Shown: positions 44,743-57,700, counted from the first letter of the stretch. The stretch is 64,000 nucleotides of DNA from Gordius sp. MW1 (GCA_964036665.1 OZ038531.1:7874168-7938167); one strand, 5' to 3'. Made by a program: numbers and translations. The notes: a model not told the origin generated them from the sequence alone.

Positions 44743-47092
44743 CAGTGGCGCAGCTAGGGGGCCAGGGGCCCCGGCCCCCCCCCCCCCTCCCAAGAGCAAA
44801 ACCGGCCCCCATGGGCCCCCCCCAAGGGAAAAATCTTGGGCCCCTGGGCCCCGTAAGCCATTTATTTTATTTTATTTTAATTAAGAAAAAATATGAAGAT
44901 TATAATTATTTGTTTTAGAATATAAATTTTAATTATAATAGAGAGCCCAAATATATGTTCAATAAATGCAATTTGAACGGTTAATAGCTTAATATTAACT
45001 TTCAATGATATTAGAAATGAGGATCACTCTCAAATTCTTTATAATAGGGCGAAAGATTTAGCTTCAATTTTTGATCTAGTACCTTCTAAACGTATTAAAA
45101 AAACCAAAAAAGTATTACACTTTTTACTCTTTTGAACCTACTTATTCATTAAGTGATTTCAGTGATTTATATTAACCTATCATCTAGAATAATAGCAGAA
45201 TTACAAAAGATTTTCGGAAGTTAATTGTAATTTATATAGGTCCTTAGAAGGTTTCATAGGCGTAGCCAGCATTTGAAGAGAGGGCAAATGATTTAGAGAG
45301 GGGCAAAATAATTATTTTTCCAAATTTCAGCCATAATTTTAATAAATTTTAACAAATTTTTGGATTTAGAGGGGGCAACAGCCCTGCCCCCCCCCCTTGG
45401 CTACGCTCATGGAAGGTTTAAACCCTTCATCCCCTTTTTTGCGATAAATCTATATTATCAGAAGTTATTAACCATTATAAATTAAAACTGCAAGATGCCG
45501 AAATAATAATGCAAAATTATGTAATATATTATAATTCTTTACTTCAAATAAAATAAAATGCAATGATATTTTTTCACTTATTAAAATTTTGCCCTCAATA
45601 GTGTTTCCAAATTTTATTATTTTGATTAAAATAATTTTAACCATCCCAATAACTTCATGTTCATGCGAAAGATCGTTCTCATTGCTAAAATGGATTAAAA
45701 CTATCTTCTGTCCATAATTGGCCAAGATAGGTTATCTTTCTTAGCTTTATTGAGGAACATGACTTTAAAAATGTTATTCCCCTTGATGATATTATAAATT
45801 CGTTTGCAACATCGAGTAAAAGGCGTAATGAACTACTATTAAAAAATTATCTGGGCTTTTAAACTTGTTTTAAACTTTTTAACACTTTCACAATATATTA
45901 AAATATTATTAAATTTACGGAAATTCCATCCTGGATTCAATTTAATTGTCCATCTGCATCTCACATGCTTATTGTTTAACATATCTTGCATATTTTTATT
46001 TACCACTTGCACATATAAAGCCAATGATTTTCCAAAAAATAGTTTGTACACCATTTTTTCCCCTTTGTTAGTAAAATCCCATCAAAAGTTATATAAATTA
46101 ATATTGAACAAATTCCTGAATTTTATAAACAACTGTTAACGCATCAAAACTTCCAAGGGATAAAAATCCCCAACAAATTCCTTTTGGTGTGCCATTGGAT
46201 TTAACAAAATTTACACAAACGCTAAGTTTTCTGTGCATCTCACATCTCTAATTTCATTTAGAATTATTAAATAAAATTTAGATTCATTTAATTTTGACAG
46301 AATTTTTTAAGGTTCATTTAGCCGTTAAATTTTTTAGTTTATTTTAATTCTTAGGTGGTGTAAAGGGGGAGGGGGGGGGGGGTTGTGCAAATATATTTCT
46401 ATATCATCATGGGCAATAACTTTTAAATACTCATTCTCGAACTAATTTTGATTTCATAATTAATTTTTTTATATTTTATGTTATAGTTACGCCTTTTGAG
46501 TATCTAGCCTTAAAAAAGGCTTTTAAATGTTCTCATTGTTTCCCTGATATAAATGCTGCCTTAAAAGCTGCCAATATTGCATATGTAAAATTAAAATTTG
46601 TTATATATATGGCCAAGATTTTTTGGGGTTGTGGCAACAAAATATTTTTATGAAAACTTTGTTTTATATTTTTTTTACTATTTGTATTATTTTTTAGTAT
46701 GACAACGATTTCTTGTCAATATCCCCGTTCCACTTTGTACCCTTACAATTCATTTATACAAAAACTTATTATACCAATTATTTATGAATAAATTTTATTT
46801 ATTTTATGCTCTAGAAACATGCGGGTCTAAGACATATCAGTGTGATGTAATTAGAAAAAATACACAAAGTAGTAACGGAATTTTAAGTTTATCCAACGTT
46901 TATGAGGGAAAATTTTTTCATTTGCGATGGACCCATGGTCGTATCCAGTTGAATTAGGGGGGGGGGGGTAAAACATAATTTTTTTTTTAATTTTTAAGGG
47001 TTTTTGTATTTAAATTATTTTTGTCCCCCTCCATGGCTTGACCAGCTTAGCCCCCCCCCCCCCCAAGGCAAAAAAGGCTAGCTACGCCACTG
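44743..47092. mobile_element. Decayed hAT transposon, 2.35 kb
   Basis: Ends CAGTGGCGCAGCTAGG and CTAGCTACGCCACTG (hAT-type CAGNG) with flanking 8-mers CTAACATA and CTATCATA (one mismatch). C/G-runs lie just inside both ends. Minus-strand open frames at 45468-45725 and 45839-46054 (NDLSHEHEVIGMVKIILIKI; NMQDMLNNKHVRCRW) may be transposase remnants but carry no motif I can name. A MITE is nested at 45255-45411. Confidence 0.72.
45255..45411. mobile_element. CGTAGCC-family MITE nested in the hAT element
   Basis: CATAGGCGTAGCCAGC...TTGGCTACGCTCATG, 157 bp, with perfect target duplication GAAGGTTT (45247-45254, 45412-45419). Confidence 0.9.
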
Positions 47093-47154
47093 CTATCATA
47101 TTTTAAAATGGTAAAATATTTAAAGTGTATGACGGCAATATATAAAAGGTCGTC

Positions 47155-48828
47155 ATTGTCATATATGTCTGTCATATATGTCGTATGTATATGTGTTTTG
47201 GGGAAAGAGGCTTGAAGATTAGCAACCAGATGCAAGGGATAATTACCAGATGCTAGACGATGGTAGGAGGTAGACAAATGAAATCTAAGAAAGAAGAGTA
47301 ACGTAAAGGACGAAGGGGGAATAACAACTGGCGCGGAGAATAACAACTGGCGCAAGGCCCACAGAACGAGAGATTATCAGAAACAAAAGAGCAAATATCA
47401 TTCATTAATTAATTTCCCTCGAGAAATCTATATATAAAGTAAAGTGTATGTATGTGTGTATGTATGTATGTAAGGGCTAATATCTGAAACTACCGGCCCG
47501 ATTCGCGCTAAAATTTAGCCATAGATGCCCAGGGCGGCCAGGGGTAAAATAGCTTTTTCAGAATCCTAAAATCCCTTTTAGTTTTAATAATATCGGACAT
47601 TACCCGGTTAGTTTCATTTATGGCAGCATATACAATAATGACGTCATACATACAAGGTTGAAGTTTTCTCGAATTAGATATTTAAAAATTTAATAAAAAT
47701 GTTACAGTATACGATCAAAATTATTGGGGTTTAACAAACTATTTAAATTAAATAAATCAAATTTAAATTATGTAATTTTTGCCATTATTATCACGTGGTC
47801 GATCATAGAAGCATATTTCTAATAATTATCATCCTTCAATTAATTATATTAAATTAAAGAAAATTGTATTTTAAATAAAAGAATTGTAGTTTGCCCAAAT
47901 AAGTGAAAAGCTGGACGCGCTAAATTATGTTCAGACGCGAAAACAGATTTTCAGGGCGGGTTGGGGTTTTGATATAAGTCCGAAAACAGACATTTGCCAG
48001 AATCGTGATTTTGCGGTAGGGCCAAAAAATTTTTTTAGCACCTTTAATAAAAAAACAAACCTGTGGCAATTTACAAATTAAATAATTCTTTAGGCATGTA
48101 TTAATTTATTTGACAGTATATTTATATAGGCAAAATGTGTAAAGCAAAGCAATAGATGTTAAGTACTTTGCTTTATGTGTTTATATTTTGTGTTTAGCGT
48201 GTTAATTCTTCCTACATTAAGTTCATTAATTATAGGACAATTATATTTTAATCGATCATTATATGATCGAGGCATAACGATGAGCATGCACATCACTTAT
48301 AGTATATTCTAGAAATAATTTATATAGCAAAACAACGTTTGCCGGGTCAGCTGGTATATTATAATTATGATCTGTCTGTGTAATAATTTAGAGTGTGAGC
48401 GTTGACTGGAAATAAATCGCATATATGGAAGTTAATTTGTCGTTTAATTTTGTAGTTTATAAGTTACTTAAACGACAAATTACTTCTATATATGCGATTT
48501 ATTTCCAGTCAACGCTCACACTCCAAATTATTAAACAGACGGATCATAATTATAATATATTTCTCGAAGGAAATGAATTAATGAATGATATTTGCTCTTT
48601 TGTTTCTGATAATCTCTCGCTCTGTGGGCCTTGCGCCAGTTGTTATTCTCCGCGTTGTTATTCCCCCTTGTGTCCTTTACGTTACTCTTCTTTCTTAGAT
48701 TTCCTTTGTCTACCGCCTACCATCGTCTAGCATCTGGTAAATATCCCTTGCATCTGGTTGCTAATCTTCAAGCCTCTTTCCCCAAAACACATATACATAC
48801 GACATATATGACAGACATATATGACAAT
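47155..48828. mobile_element. Large palindromic (foldback) element split by a Helitron
   Basis: Left arm 47155-47426 plus 48355 to about 48447; right arm about 48470-48828. The arms are nearly identical inverted copies (GCAAGGCCCACAGAACGAGA; CATATATGACAGACATATAT), about 365 bp each, with a loop of roughly 20 bp near 48448-48469. The central pair shares TGCGATTTATTTCCAGTCAA. No protein domain. The left arm is interrupted by 47427-48354. Confidence 0.85.
47427..48354 (+). mobile_element. Non-autonomous Helitron, 928 bp, complete ends
   Basis: Begins TCTATATATAAAGTAAAGTG after a host A and ends GCCGGGTCAGCTGG before a host T, the canonical A|TC...CTRR|T arrangement. It carries CCCGATTCGCGC and GATGCCCAGGGCGGCCAGGG, shared with 7556-7800. 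The palindrome CGATCATTATATGATCG (48258-48274) lies 80 bp from the 3' end. No Rep or helicase coding. Confidence 0.9.
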
Positions 48829-48899
48829 ATTATATAATTTTATAATAGGAAAAGGTATATTTATAAACGATTGAATAGATTTACAACCGTTTTAAATAT

Positions 48900-49025
48900 T
48901 TATTTGGTATTTTTTATTTTTATAGGTCAAAAAGTGCGATGTTAAACTCTCTTACAGATTAATTTTTACTAATTATTTAGCTAATAAGGGACTAAGCCAA
49001 AGCAACGCTTGGCCGGCACAGCTAG
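48900..49025 (+). mobile_element. Second Helitron 3' end
   Basis: Ends AACGCTTGGCCGGCACAGCTAG before T, resembling the 3' end of 47427-48354 (GTTTGCCGGGTCAGCTGG). The 5' end was not located. 49026-49700 has nothing recognisable. Confidence 0.5.
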
Positions 49026-49700
49026 TAGATTATAAAATTAAATGGATTATGTAGTTGAAGGTTTCATCCTTTAAGATTTTTGTGGAAAAAGTTTGTGGAA
49101 TAAACGAATATGATAAATCTTCCATTGAATTTTTAGGTTTGACTCCAATCCCTCATAATTTTTGACCATCATTTGTAAATTAAAAAGTTCTATAAACGCC
49201 TTAAATTAAAATTAGATTACTAGGATAATAAAAATTAATGACGCAATTTTTAAACAAATGCGCAAAAGTGTTCTTTAAAATAATTTTAATTGTACACGAA
49301 TTTATACAGTTGTACTTTGGTAAATTTGACTAATCATGAATTAAGATACATTTTATAAAGATTCAAAGTAGACCCAATAAACCAATGGGTTAAAGCTTAC
49401 GTACAGATTGCATGGACAAAATTAAAAGTCTTTAATCAATTTGAAATTAAATTGATCTAAAAGTTTTTAAAAATGGAACCCTTAGTATTACATTAATAGC
49501 AATAACTCTGACAATGTTGAGTTGGCATATTGTAAAATTTGACAGGAGTTTTTTTAATTGTGAAATTAGAAGCAAAACCATCTTAGTAGAGAAACCTATA
49601 ATGGATATTATAGGTATAAACATACAATTAAAACATTTACAAAAATGTAGCAACAAGATATCATTTGCATGCAACCAATGTATTAAACTGAATATATTTA

Positions 49701-49900
49701 TGTCAATTAATAAATCCCCAAAGTTAGGAAGTGATAAATCGAAAGAATGATAAACGTGTATACAGAAACGAAGATATAGGTTAAAACCAATTAACGGTAA
49801 TTTTATTAGCACTCGATGCATTACCACTAACATGCTACAATTCGGTAATTGTAATTTACGTATCGCCCGAGGCACTTCGCACACCTATTACCTCTCTACA
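49701..49900 (-). mobile_element. 3' LTR of minus-strand gypsy-type element
   Basis: About 200 bp, matching 53438-53638 (AAACGAAGATATA, CATTACCACTAACATGCTAC, TATCGCCCGAGGCACTT). On the minus strand it starts TGTAGAGAGG right after the purine tract GAAGGGGGGGGAGGC, a convincing polypurine tract. Confidence 0.82.
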
Positions 49901-52900
49901 GCCTCCCCCCCCTTCACAGACAAAATTCTTATAAAATGCTGGCGGTTTTCGAATACGTTGAGGGTATCCAGGTTCCTTTCAAGGCGTCCCCATCTGGTTT
50001 TCAATTTGTTCCCTCGGGGCACTTGTTCCCGTTTGTCGTTGCTCCCTCGCTTCCCCTTTTGTTGTTATCCTTTACAGCCACCCATTCTTGTCCCAGTGTG
50101 GTCCAATCAAGTATTTTCCGTTCTCTTACCTGATCCACATCGGTGGTGCTTTCTTCCCTGTGCCCACACATCGTAGGAACTTCTAACGTGCTTGGCTTTT
50201 ATGGTGCCTTCTACCCACTTGCTTGGTCCCAAGAACATGTGTATTCAAACCAAGTCTCCTACGTCGAACATACGCGGGTTCCTGGTCACCATTTCCCTTA
50301 ATACCTCTTATTCGGTTCGCATACGCCTTTTTTAGCAACACCTGGCTGGGCTTTTATTAATTGTGGGCTATTTTATAGCTCTGTAGTTTTCCAAGAATCT
50401 AATTAGCCCTACTTTTGAAGCGTTCCTTATTGTGGCTTCTTTGATTAATCGTACCTACCTTTCTGCCAATCCGTTGGACGCAGGATGGTAAAGGGTTGTT
50501 CATTGCTGATTAATCCGGCTCATCTTGCAAAAATTTTGTAAATCCTGTCCTTTGAATTGCGGCCCGTTATCTGATATTAAAAATGGTGAATTCCCAAATC
50601 TAGCAAACGTTTCGGAAAGTTCTTTTTAAAATAATCTACGATGTGGTGTCTTCTAACTTAAACACTCTCCCCACTTCTAGCTATTGTCCACCACAACAGG
50701 TATAATTACCTTTGAGAAAGCCCATAATTTTTATATATACTTTAACCCAAGGTCTATGGCTCGATTGACACTCTATCAACGGTGCCTTCTTGGCCGCCGC
50801 TCAGTGTAATTGCAAATTCGGCACCCTTATGTTTTGATACGCTCAACAAGTCCTCGTCGAGAAACGGCGACCATATATACTGCCATGCCACTTCTTGCAT
50901 TCGCTTGATACCCACGTGACCCCTATGTAGTGTTTGGAGTACGGCTCCTCATAATCTCGCCAAAAATAATATTCGTCGCCCTTTGTAAAATATTATGTTT
51001 TTTGACTCATGTAACTTGGGCAAGTTCATAGGAGCGTTTTAGTCCATAAGTGACCATCGTGTTTTGTTTGCCTCTTATCTACTCTTTTAACTGCCGTAGC
51101 CTTGAATCTTCCAAGGTGTGTTGTCTAACGACGTCTAATGATATAAATGGATTTGTCGAGTCTTCTGGCATTTCCTCGCTAACATGATATGCGTGTTCGT
51201 TCGGTTTTCTGGACAAGAAATCTGCCGCGTTTCGGGATCCTTGTTGTATTCAAACTTGGTCGTGTAACCTGATACCATGAGGGCCCACCTAGTTGTTCCT
51301 TGCCCCTTTTACTTAGGTCAAATATATACACAGCGGTCAATGATCCGTCAAAATAGTAACGCTTCGTCCTTGTATATATTCATTAAACCTTTTAAGGATG
51401 TAGACCACTGCCAGGCCTCCCCTCAACCCTTGAATATCAGCTTTGACTCTCGTTTAACGCTCTTGAAGCATGCTACCACTCTCCAATTCTCCCCTATCGC
51501 TCGTTGTTGTAAGATAGCCCCTAACGCTTGACCCGAGGCGTCTACGACCAGGCCTGTCTCGAACTCTCCATTAATGTATGCTAGCATAGGGAAGCGCGGA
51601 CTTGATAGCGTCAAATGCAGCTTGTTGTTCACCACCCCAGTAGTACGTCACGTTTTTTTCATGACTTTTTGAATAGGATGCACGATTTTGGCCTAGTTTT
51701 TAATGAACTTTGAAAACTATGATGTTAATATAAGAAACGATTTTATTTCATTTTTATTTGTCAAATTTTTCCATTGCGTTACTAGTTCGGCTTTATTACT
51801 TTTGATTTGAATCCCTTTGTTACTAAATGCGTATCCCAAAAATGTTACTTCCCTAGCCCCCAAGTTGCTCTTGATTATGTTTGGCACGAACCCCCAATTT
51901 TGTAACGTTTTTAATACCTTGATAACCACCTGCAATTAGTATATCGTCTATATACAGCTACTCTCTCCATGCCTCCTAATATTTGATCCATTGTTTTTTC
52001 AAAAAAAGTCGCGGCACATTTTAATCCAAAAGGCATACAGTTGACTTTGAATAAGCCTTTGTGCGTGGAAATCGTCAATCGTTGGCTTGTCTCTGGACCT
52101 AACTCTAGCTGTAAATACGCTTTTGTTAGATCCAGCTTAAGGAAATAACACGCGTTATCCAGTTTATTTAACAAATCATTGGTAAGGAATACAATAAACC
52201 TTGTGCGTATTTATTTATGGTAAACCGGTAATCAATGCATATGCGTAGACTTCCATCGTTTTTCTTTACGGGTACAACTGGACTGTCCCATCTTGAGAAA
52301 TCAGTTGGTTCTACTACCCCGTCTCCCCATTTATTAAGTTCTTTTTTCACTTCTTTCAAACCATCAGCACCCTTCTTGCTGGGATAAATATAGGATCTAT
52401 GCCCTCTTTTAACGATACTTCCACCCCTATTCCCTTAGCCGCATTTTGGAATTCGTACTGCTGACCCTCCCATCGTAACGTGATGGGTTGCGGACTTGGT
52501 ATCCTTCGGTCTTTCCACGTAAATGACCGCAAACCGTTCAGCCTCTGCTCTCGAGTTCCAATGTATTCTTTGCTAAATTTCAGGCTTGAATTCTGGGATC
52601 CAATCGATCCCGAACAACGGCGGTCCTGCTACGTCTGCTAACATAACTGGCAGATGTTTTTTCGTGTTTCCCAATCGGACATCGGCTTGTACCTTGGCTA
52701 CGATCTTTATCTCTTCTTGGCCGTATGCCTACACCGTCTGGACGGGCTCTTTGTTGTGTGGGATTTCCCTCGTCCATCTTCGCGTCGGTATTATCGATAC
52801 GGTAGCGCCGGTATAGAAGTTAAATTGGAACAACTCATTATTAATATATATATCTACGGTTAGCACATCTAAGCATGGTTTTACTTGGGAATCCGGACCG

Positions 52901-53437
52901 GCCCAGGCCATGCTTCTCGTCTCGCCACTACGCTTCACGCTTCTTCGGACACGTCTTACAAAGTTAGCCCCCCCCCCCCCATTTATCGTCTAGGCCGTTA
53001 ACGCCAGCTCTCGTAGGAGATCCCATTTGATGTAGTTTTCTGACAGCCTTGCCTGTAAGCCTCTGTAACCTTATAATGAATTGGTCCACCATTCTGTTTT
53101 GCAATTCTTCGTTTCCGAAGTTGCAGTTGTTAGCTGCGGTCTTGAGTCTATTCGCCTAAACGTATATCGTCTATCCGTCCTCTTTTCGAATCTTTGATAA
53201 TTTATATCTCTGCCATTACACATGAATTCGTGTTGAATAATTTTCTTAGCTGTTTTTTAGCCTTTATGTATGAAATTCCTGTAAAATCTTGCTGTCTACA
53301 GTCCTCCAATACTACCTGGAATACCTCGCTTGCAGGGTTGATATCGCTCTTTAGTAATAGCTCAAATTGGTTTATAAATACCTCGATATTAATATTTACT
53401 TTGTACTTTTGCATCACCACGTCTCTTTGACGCCACT
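49901..53437 (-). pseudogene. Decayed gypsy-type gag-pol (minus strand)
   Basis: Reading right to left: Gag-like frame 53202-53420; protease 52729-52938 with active site FYTGATVSII (first Asp replaced by Tyr); reverse transcriptase 51717-52359 (RWDSPVVPVKKNDGSLRICI, LDLTKAYLQLEL, MPFGLKCAATFFEKTMD, and a broken YxDD as AVYRRYTNC); RNase H 51423-51635 (VVDASGQALGAILQQ); integrase around 50440-50600 (SDNGPQFKGQ, then YHPASNGLAERT in shifted frames). Several frameshifts and stops, so not functional. Gag-to-integrase order is that of Metaviridae-like LTR elements. Confidence 0.82.
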
Positions 53438-53638
53438 GTTACGCGCGGAATTGTATTATCCCTAACGTTAGGAAGGGATATATAATCGAAAAAATAAACG
53501 TTAATACAGAAACGAAGATATACGTTAAAACCAATTCACGGTAATTTTATTGCCACTCGAAGCATTACCACTAACATGCTACAATTCGGTAATTCACGTA
53601 TCGCCCGAGGCACTTTGCACCCCTATTAACTCTCTACA
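53438..53638 (-). mobile_element. 5' LTR of minus-strand gypsy-type element
   Basis: On the minus strand ends CGCGCGTAACA, followed by TGGCGTCAAAGAGACG where the primer-binding site should be. It differs from the 3' LTR by many substitutions and small indels, so the insertion is old. Confidence 0.82.
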
Positions 53639-53852
53639 AATAACATTTCTTTGCTAAACTTTTATATTAATTACATTTTATTATAAAAAGTTTAAACACC
53701 CTGCTTGAGAATTGTGCCTCCCCCTTAATAATGGCATCAGTTATTAATCCAAATCATAGTATATGCACTCACTAGATGAACAAATTATCACAGTATGCTA
53801 TTACCCATTATCCGATTTGAGGTTGTATCATGTGTGTCCATTCGATTTGAAC

Positions 53853-54160
53853 CATAGACTAATAAAACTATAGCCTGCCGAACAGCTGATTTTTACTATT
53901 AAAATAATCAGACACCAAAATAGCTGCCATATTGTAGGAAAAACTCAACAACAGGCATATTTATACTTCTCCACGATAAAATATTGAAGAAAATAAACAA
54001 GACTAATAGCTTAATTTATAAATTAAAAAAAATAAGTGAATTAGAACAAGAAATTATGCTGAATTCTATTGTTTGGTTGCAATTTCCCACAAAATGGCGC
54101 TTGCTATATTTGCTGAAAAATTATCAGCTGTTCGGCAGTCTATGGTTTTATTAGTCTATG
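53853..54160. mobile_element. 308-bp MITE immediately upstream of INTS11
   Basis: Terminal repeats CATAGACTAATAAAAC and CTGCCGAACAGCTGAT are present in mirror image at both ends (two mismatches over about 38 bp). A perfect 8-bp duplication ATTTGAAC flanks it (53845-53852, 54161-54168). Ends 80 bp before the INTS11 ATG, so it must overlap the promoter or 5' UTR. Confidence 0.9.
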
Positions 54161-54240
54161 ATTTGAACTAAATCCTTTAAAACGTACCTTATAGTCGCAT
54201 GTCATTGATTGGCTACTAATAGGCGAATTTTTAAATTTAA

Positions 54241-54722
54241 ATGGACTCGATTCAGGTGATACCTTTAGGTAAAATATTATTTAAGGCGTCAAATTATCAC
54301 AATTTATAGGGGCTGGGCAAGGTATTTTTTTGAAATCAAAGTCTATATATTTTTAGATGTTGGAAGAAGTTGTATTATTGTTACCATTGGTGGCAAAAAT
54401 GTTATGCTTGATTGTGGTATGCACATGGGCTATAATGACGAAGTATGTAATTTTAATGCAACTATTTTGTTAAATCTAATTTACACTTAATAATTTTAGA
54501 GACGATTTCCAGATTTTACATTTTTTACTCAATATGGCTCACTCAATGATTTTTTGAGTTGTGTAATTATAAGGTATCTTTTAAATTAATCACAATAGTA
54601 ACTTTATAAGCCATTTCCATTTAGATCATTGTGGGGCCTTGCCTTATATGACAGAAGTTGTTGGTTACGATGGACCAATTTATATGACTCAACCCACTAA
54701 AGCTATATGCCCAATTTTATTG
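54241..54722 (+). CDS. IntS11: INTS11 exons 1-5 with ultra-short introns and a 12-nt microexon
   Basis: Five exons (28, 12, 86, 74, 112 nt) are separated by introns of 41, 35, 57 and 37 nt. Exon 2 is GGGCTGGGCAAG, giving only Gly-Ala-Gly-Gln of the invariant LGAGQDVG. Each intron is GT...AG and its removal is needed: none of the first four can be read through in frame into the next exon. From intron 6 onward introns are 527-1,148 nt and exons are visibly richer in G+C. Confidence 0.9.
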
Positions 54723-57700
54723 GTTAACACATATAATTATTAATAGTTTAATTTGAAAGATAAATAAAAAAATATCTTTGCAATAGTCTATTTGCTTACC
54801 TATATTTAATATTCAATGATGTGTTTGTAACTTTAAAAAATGAATTTCATTCTGTAAAACAAAAATTTTCTCAATTTCTGAATATCTATATTATCACTTA
54901 TATTTAGGAAGATTATAGAAAAGTCATGGTGGAACGCAAAGGTGAAAAAGAGCTTTTTACTTCTGAACACATTAAGCAATGCATGAAAAAGGTTATTGCC
55001 GTAAATCTCCATGAGTTAGTTAAGGTTTCATTCTGCATTTAAATATTATGTTTGCAGATTTGCATTAGTTTGATCATGTAATTTATATCAAGTTTCTTTT
55101 TTAAACTTTGTAAGAATTTCATGTATTAAGTATATAAATTTTTAGTGCTAATTGATAAACATATGATATTAGTGGTTCATATTTAATTATTGCTCTCTAT
55201 TTGTTTATGTCTATAAGTAAATATTTTTATTTACATATTATGCCTTAATGTTTATAGGAGTGGACCTCATTTAAGTTGTCTCGTTTTTAAGTTCATGAAT
55301 TATCAAAATTTTGGGGTTACCTACCTAATTAAAACACTTATGAAAATAAATTTTTGCAACTATCAATATCAAATATAACTGATAATTGAATCACTTGTCT
55401 TGACCAAAATTGCCAGGGCTTTGCTGTAATTAAAACTTCTCAATTTTTTAAATTAGGGCCCTCTCCAGTGTCTATAATGTAATCTACTTTTTAAGGCATA
55501 GGCTTTTGATTCCTTTTCATTTACCTAAAGTAAAACTGTGGAGTATTCTTATTTTGTTTTAAAATTATAATATTAAATTGACTTAGTTCCATATCATATA
55601 TAACCGCCTTTTCGCAAAAGATGTTCATTTGAAAAGCTTAAGTGTTATTAGTTTGATCATATGCATAGTTAATCAAGTAATTAACATCAAAAATACAAAA
55701 TTTTTAAACTCGGCTTTTCCTATAAAATTTTTATTTTGCTTTTTTATTGCGCCATGCTTGAACAATAAAGACATCGGGTTCGGGCCGTGGAAAGCATAAG
55801 GTTAATGAACAGATCAGCTTAATTATAAACTTTGTACAAACATGTAATTTTTTTTAATTTTAGAAAAATTGTTTCTTAAAGTGTTGTTGGCTAGAATTTG
55901 CTTCTTGTCAAATGCCTTCAATAAATTATGACACCTTTGTAGTAGCGCTTACAATCATTTCTAACGTGTATCAAGGCTCTAAAGCGAGATAAACAAGCAA
56001 CTGAATCAATAATCATCTTTTAGATATTTTTTTCTAATCCGCATAAAATTGCGTGCTTCTCAATAGCACTAATAAGGATCTTGGTAAAACTGTTTTATGA
56101 AAACATTTGTCATAGTTTAACGCAAATTTGTCTTTTTAAAAATAATGACTTGATATATTTTGCAATAATTAGGTGGAAGATGATCTTTACATCAAGCCAT
56201 ATTATGCAGGCCACGTCCTTGGAGCAGCCATGTTCCTTCTCAAGTACGGGGAAGCTTCAGTCCTTTATACCGTAATTTAACATTTCAATAAGCCATTATT
56301 TTACCATATCAAGGGGAATTTATAATAAAGAATTTAAGTCTTAATATTTTAATATATACACCATTTGTCAAAATCTTATTTGATAAACTCTTAAAATCTA
56401 TATTTAGCATCTAGACCAAAACATGTTACTTTTTGGCGCATCTTAGATTCAAGGAGGTATAACTTCGATTTTAACTAATGACTTAGTTATACACTTTCTA
56501 ATAGCCCAATTTTAAGTTTATTTTAAGTTTCCCTCCGATTTTTTGGAGTAGTAAATTGTTGATTTAATAAATAATAGGTAAATTCACATTTATTAACAAA
56601 TCAATTAACAGCTCAATTTTCGGGTTTTCCAGGTATATTCCATGCATGTTTCTCAATAGTAAAAAAGGCCTTTAAATAGAAACTATAATTAATATTTCGA
56701 ACTATTATATATATCTTTGCCCCATTTTGATACTGATAAATAGTGATTGTTAAACTTGATTTGCTTCGTTTTGAATTCACTGCGAACTCCTTACTTAACT
56801 GCGTTTCGCAGGGCGATTTTAACATGACGCCCGATCGGCATTTGGGCGCCGCTTGGGTCGATAAATGTCGCCCCGATCTTTTAATCACCGAATCAACTTA
56901 CGCCACTACGGTGCGGGATTCAAAGCGGTGTCGCGAATCAGAATTTCTCAAAAAGATTCACGAATGCGTCGAAAATGGGGGCAAGGTAAATCTTCTTGAT
57001 TAAATCGCGATAAATTGCTTAATGAAAATGGTAAAATCTAGTACAATTTTGATCCGTGGCTTTCTATGCCTGCTTATTTATTCATTATATTTTAGCGTGC
57101 GTTTGATTCAAAAATAAACTTTTATTAATTTAAAAAAGTAATTATTACAATTAACAATCGAATTATCTCTAAAGTCGATCGGGGGAGTGATTGGTGATGT
57201 TTAGAGAGTTTTTATAATCATTTTTGTATTGTTTTTTAGTGTACCCTCTTAAGCTTTAATTTAAGTGTTTTTAAGCTGCCCATTCCTTTAGTTGATATTT
57301 TTCTTGCTTACGGTATTTTTTGTGTTGGGTCACTATGACTTTAATTATGGTAAAATTAGAGGGAATTTATGATGGTCGTGTTGATAGCCTAGTGAACTTT
57401 TTAACTGCCCTTTCCTTAAACTGTGCATAAAAAATCGCATTAAAACTTGTACTCTAAAATTTTTTATTTTTTAGTATTACAATTCAGATAAATTACAGAC
57501 TACATTTTCGGGCAAAACCATTAAATTTTCTAAAAATTCATCGAGCTAGGCTAAAAGTGCAACGCGTACGATGCTTTAATATATATAGCTGTACGCGCAT
57601 TTCAGGTTTTAATTCCCGTGTTTGCCTTGGGTCGAGCTCAAGAACTCTGCATATTACTCGACTCTTACTGGGAACGCATGAATATCAAGGTGCCCATATA

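Noticed and set aside
49832-50176. Plus-strand open frame of 114 residues
   Set aside because: Antisense to the LTR and integrase side of the minus-strand gypsy element; low-complexity and without a domain.
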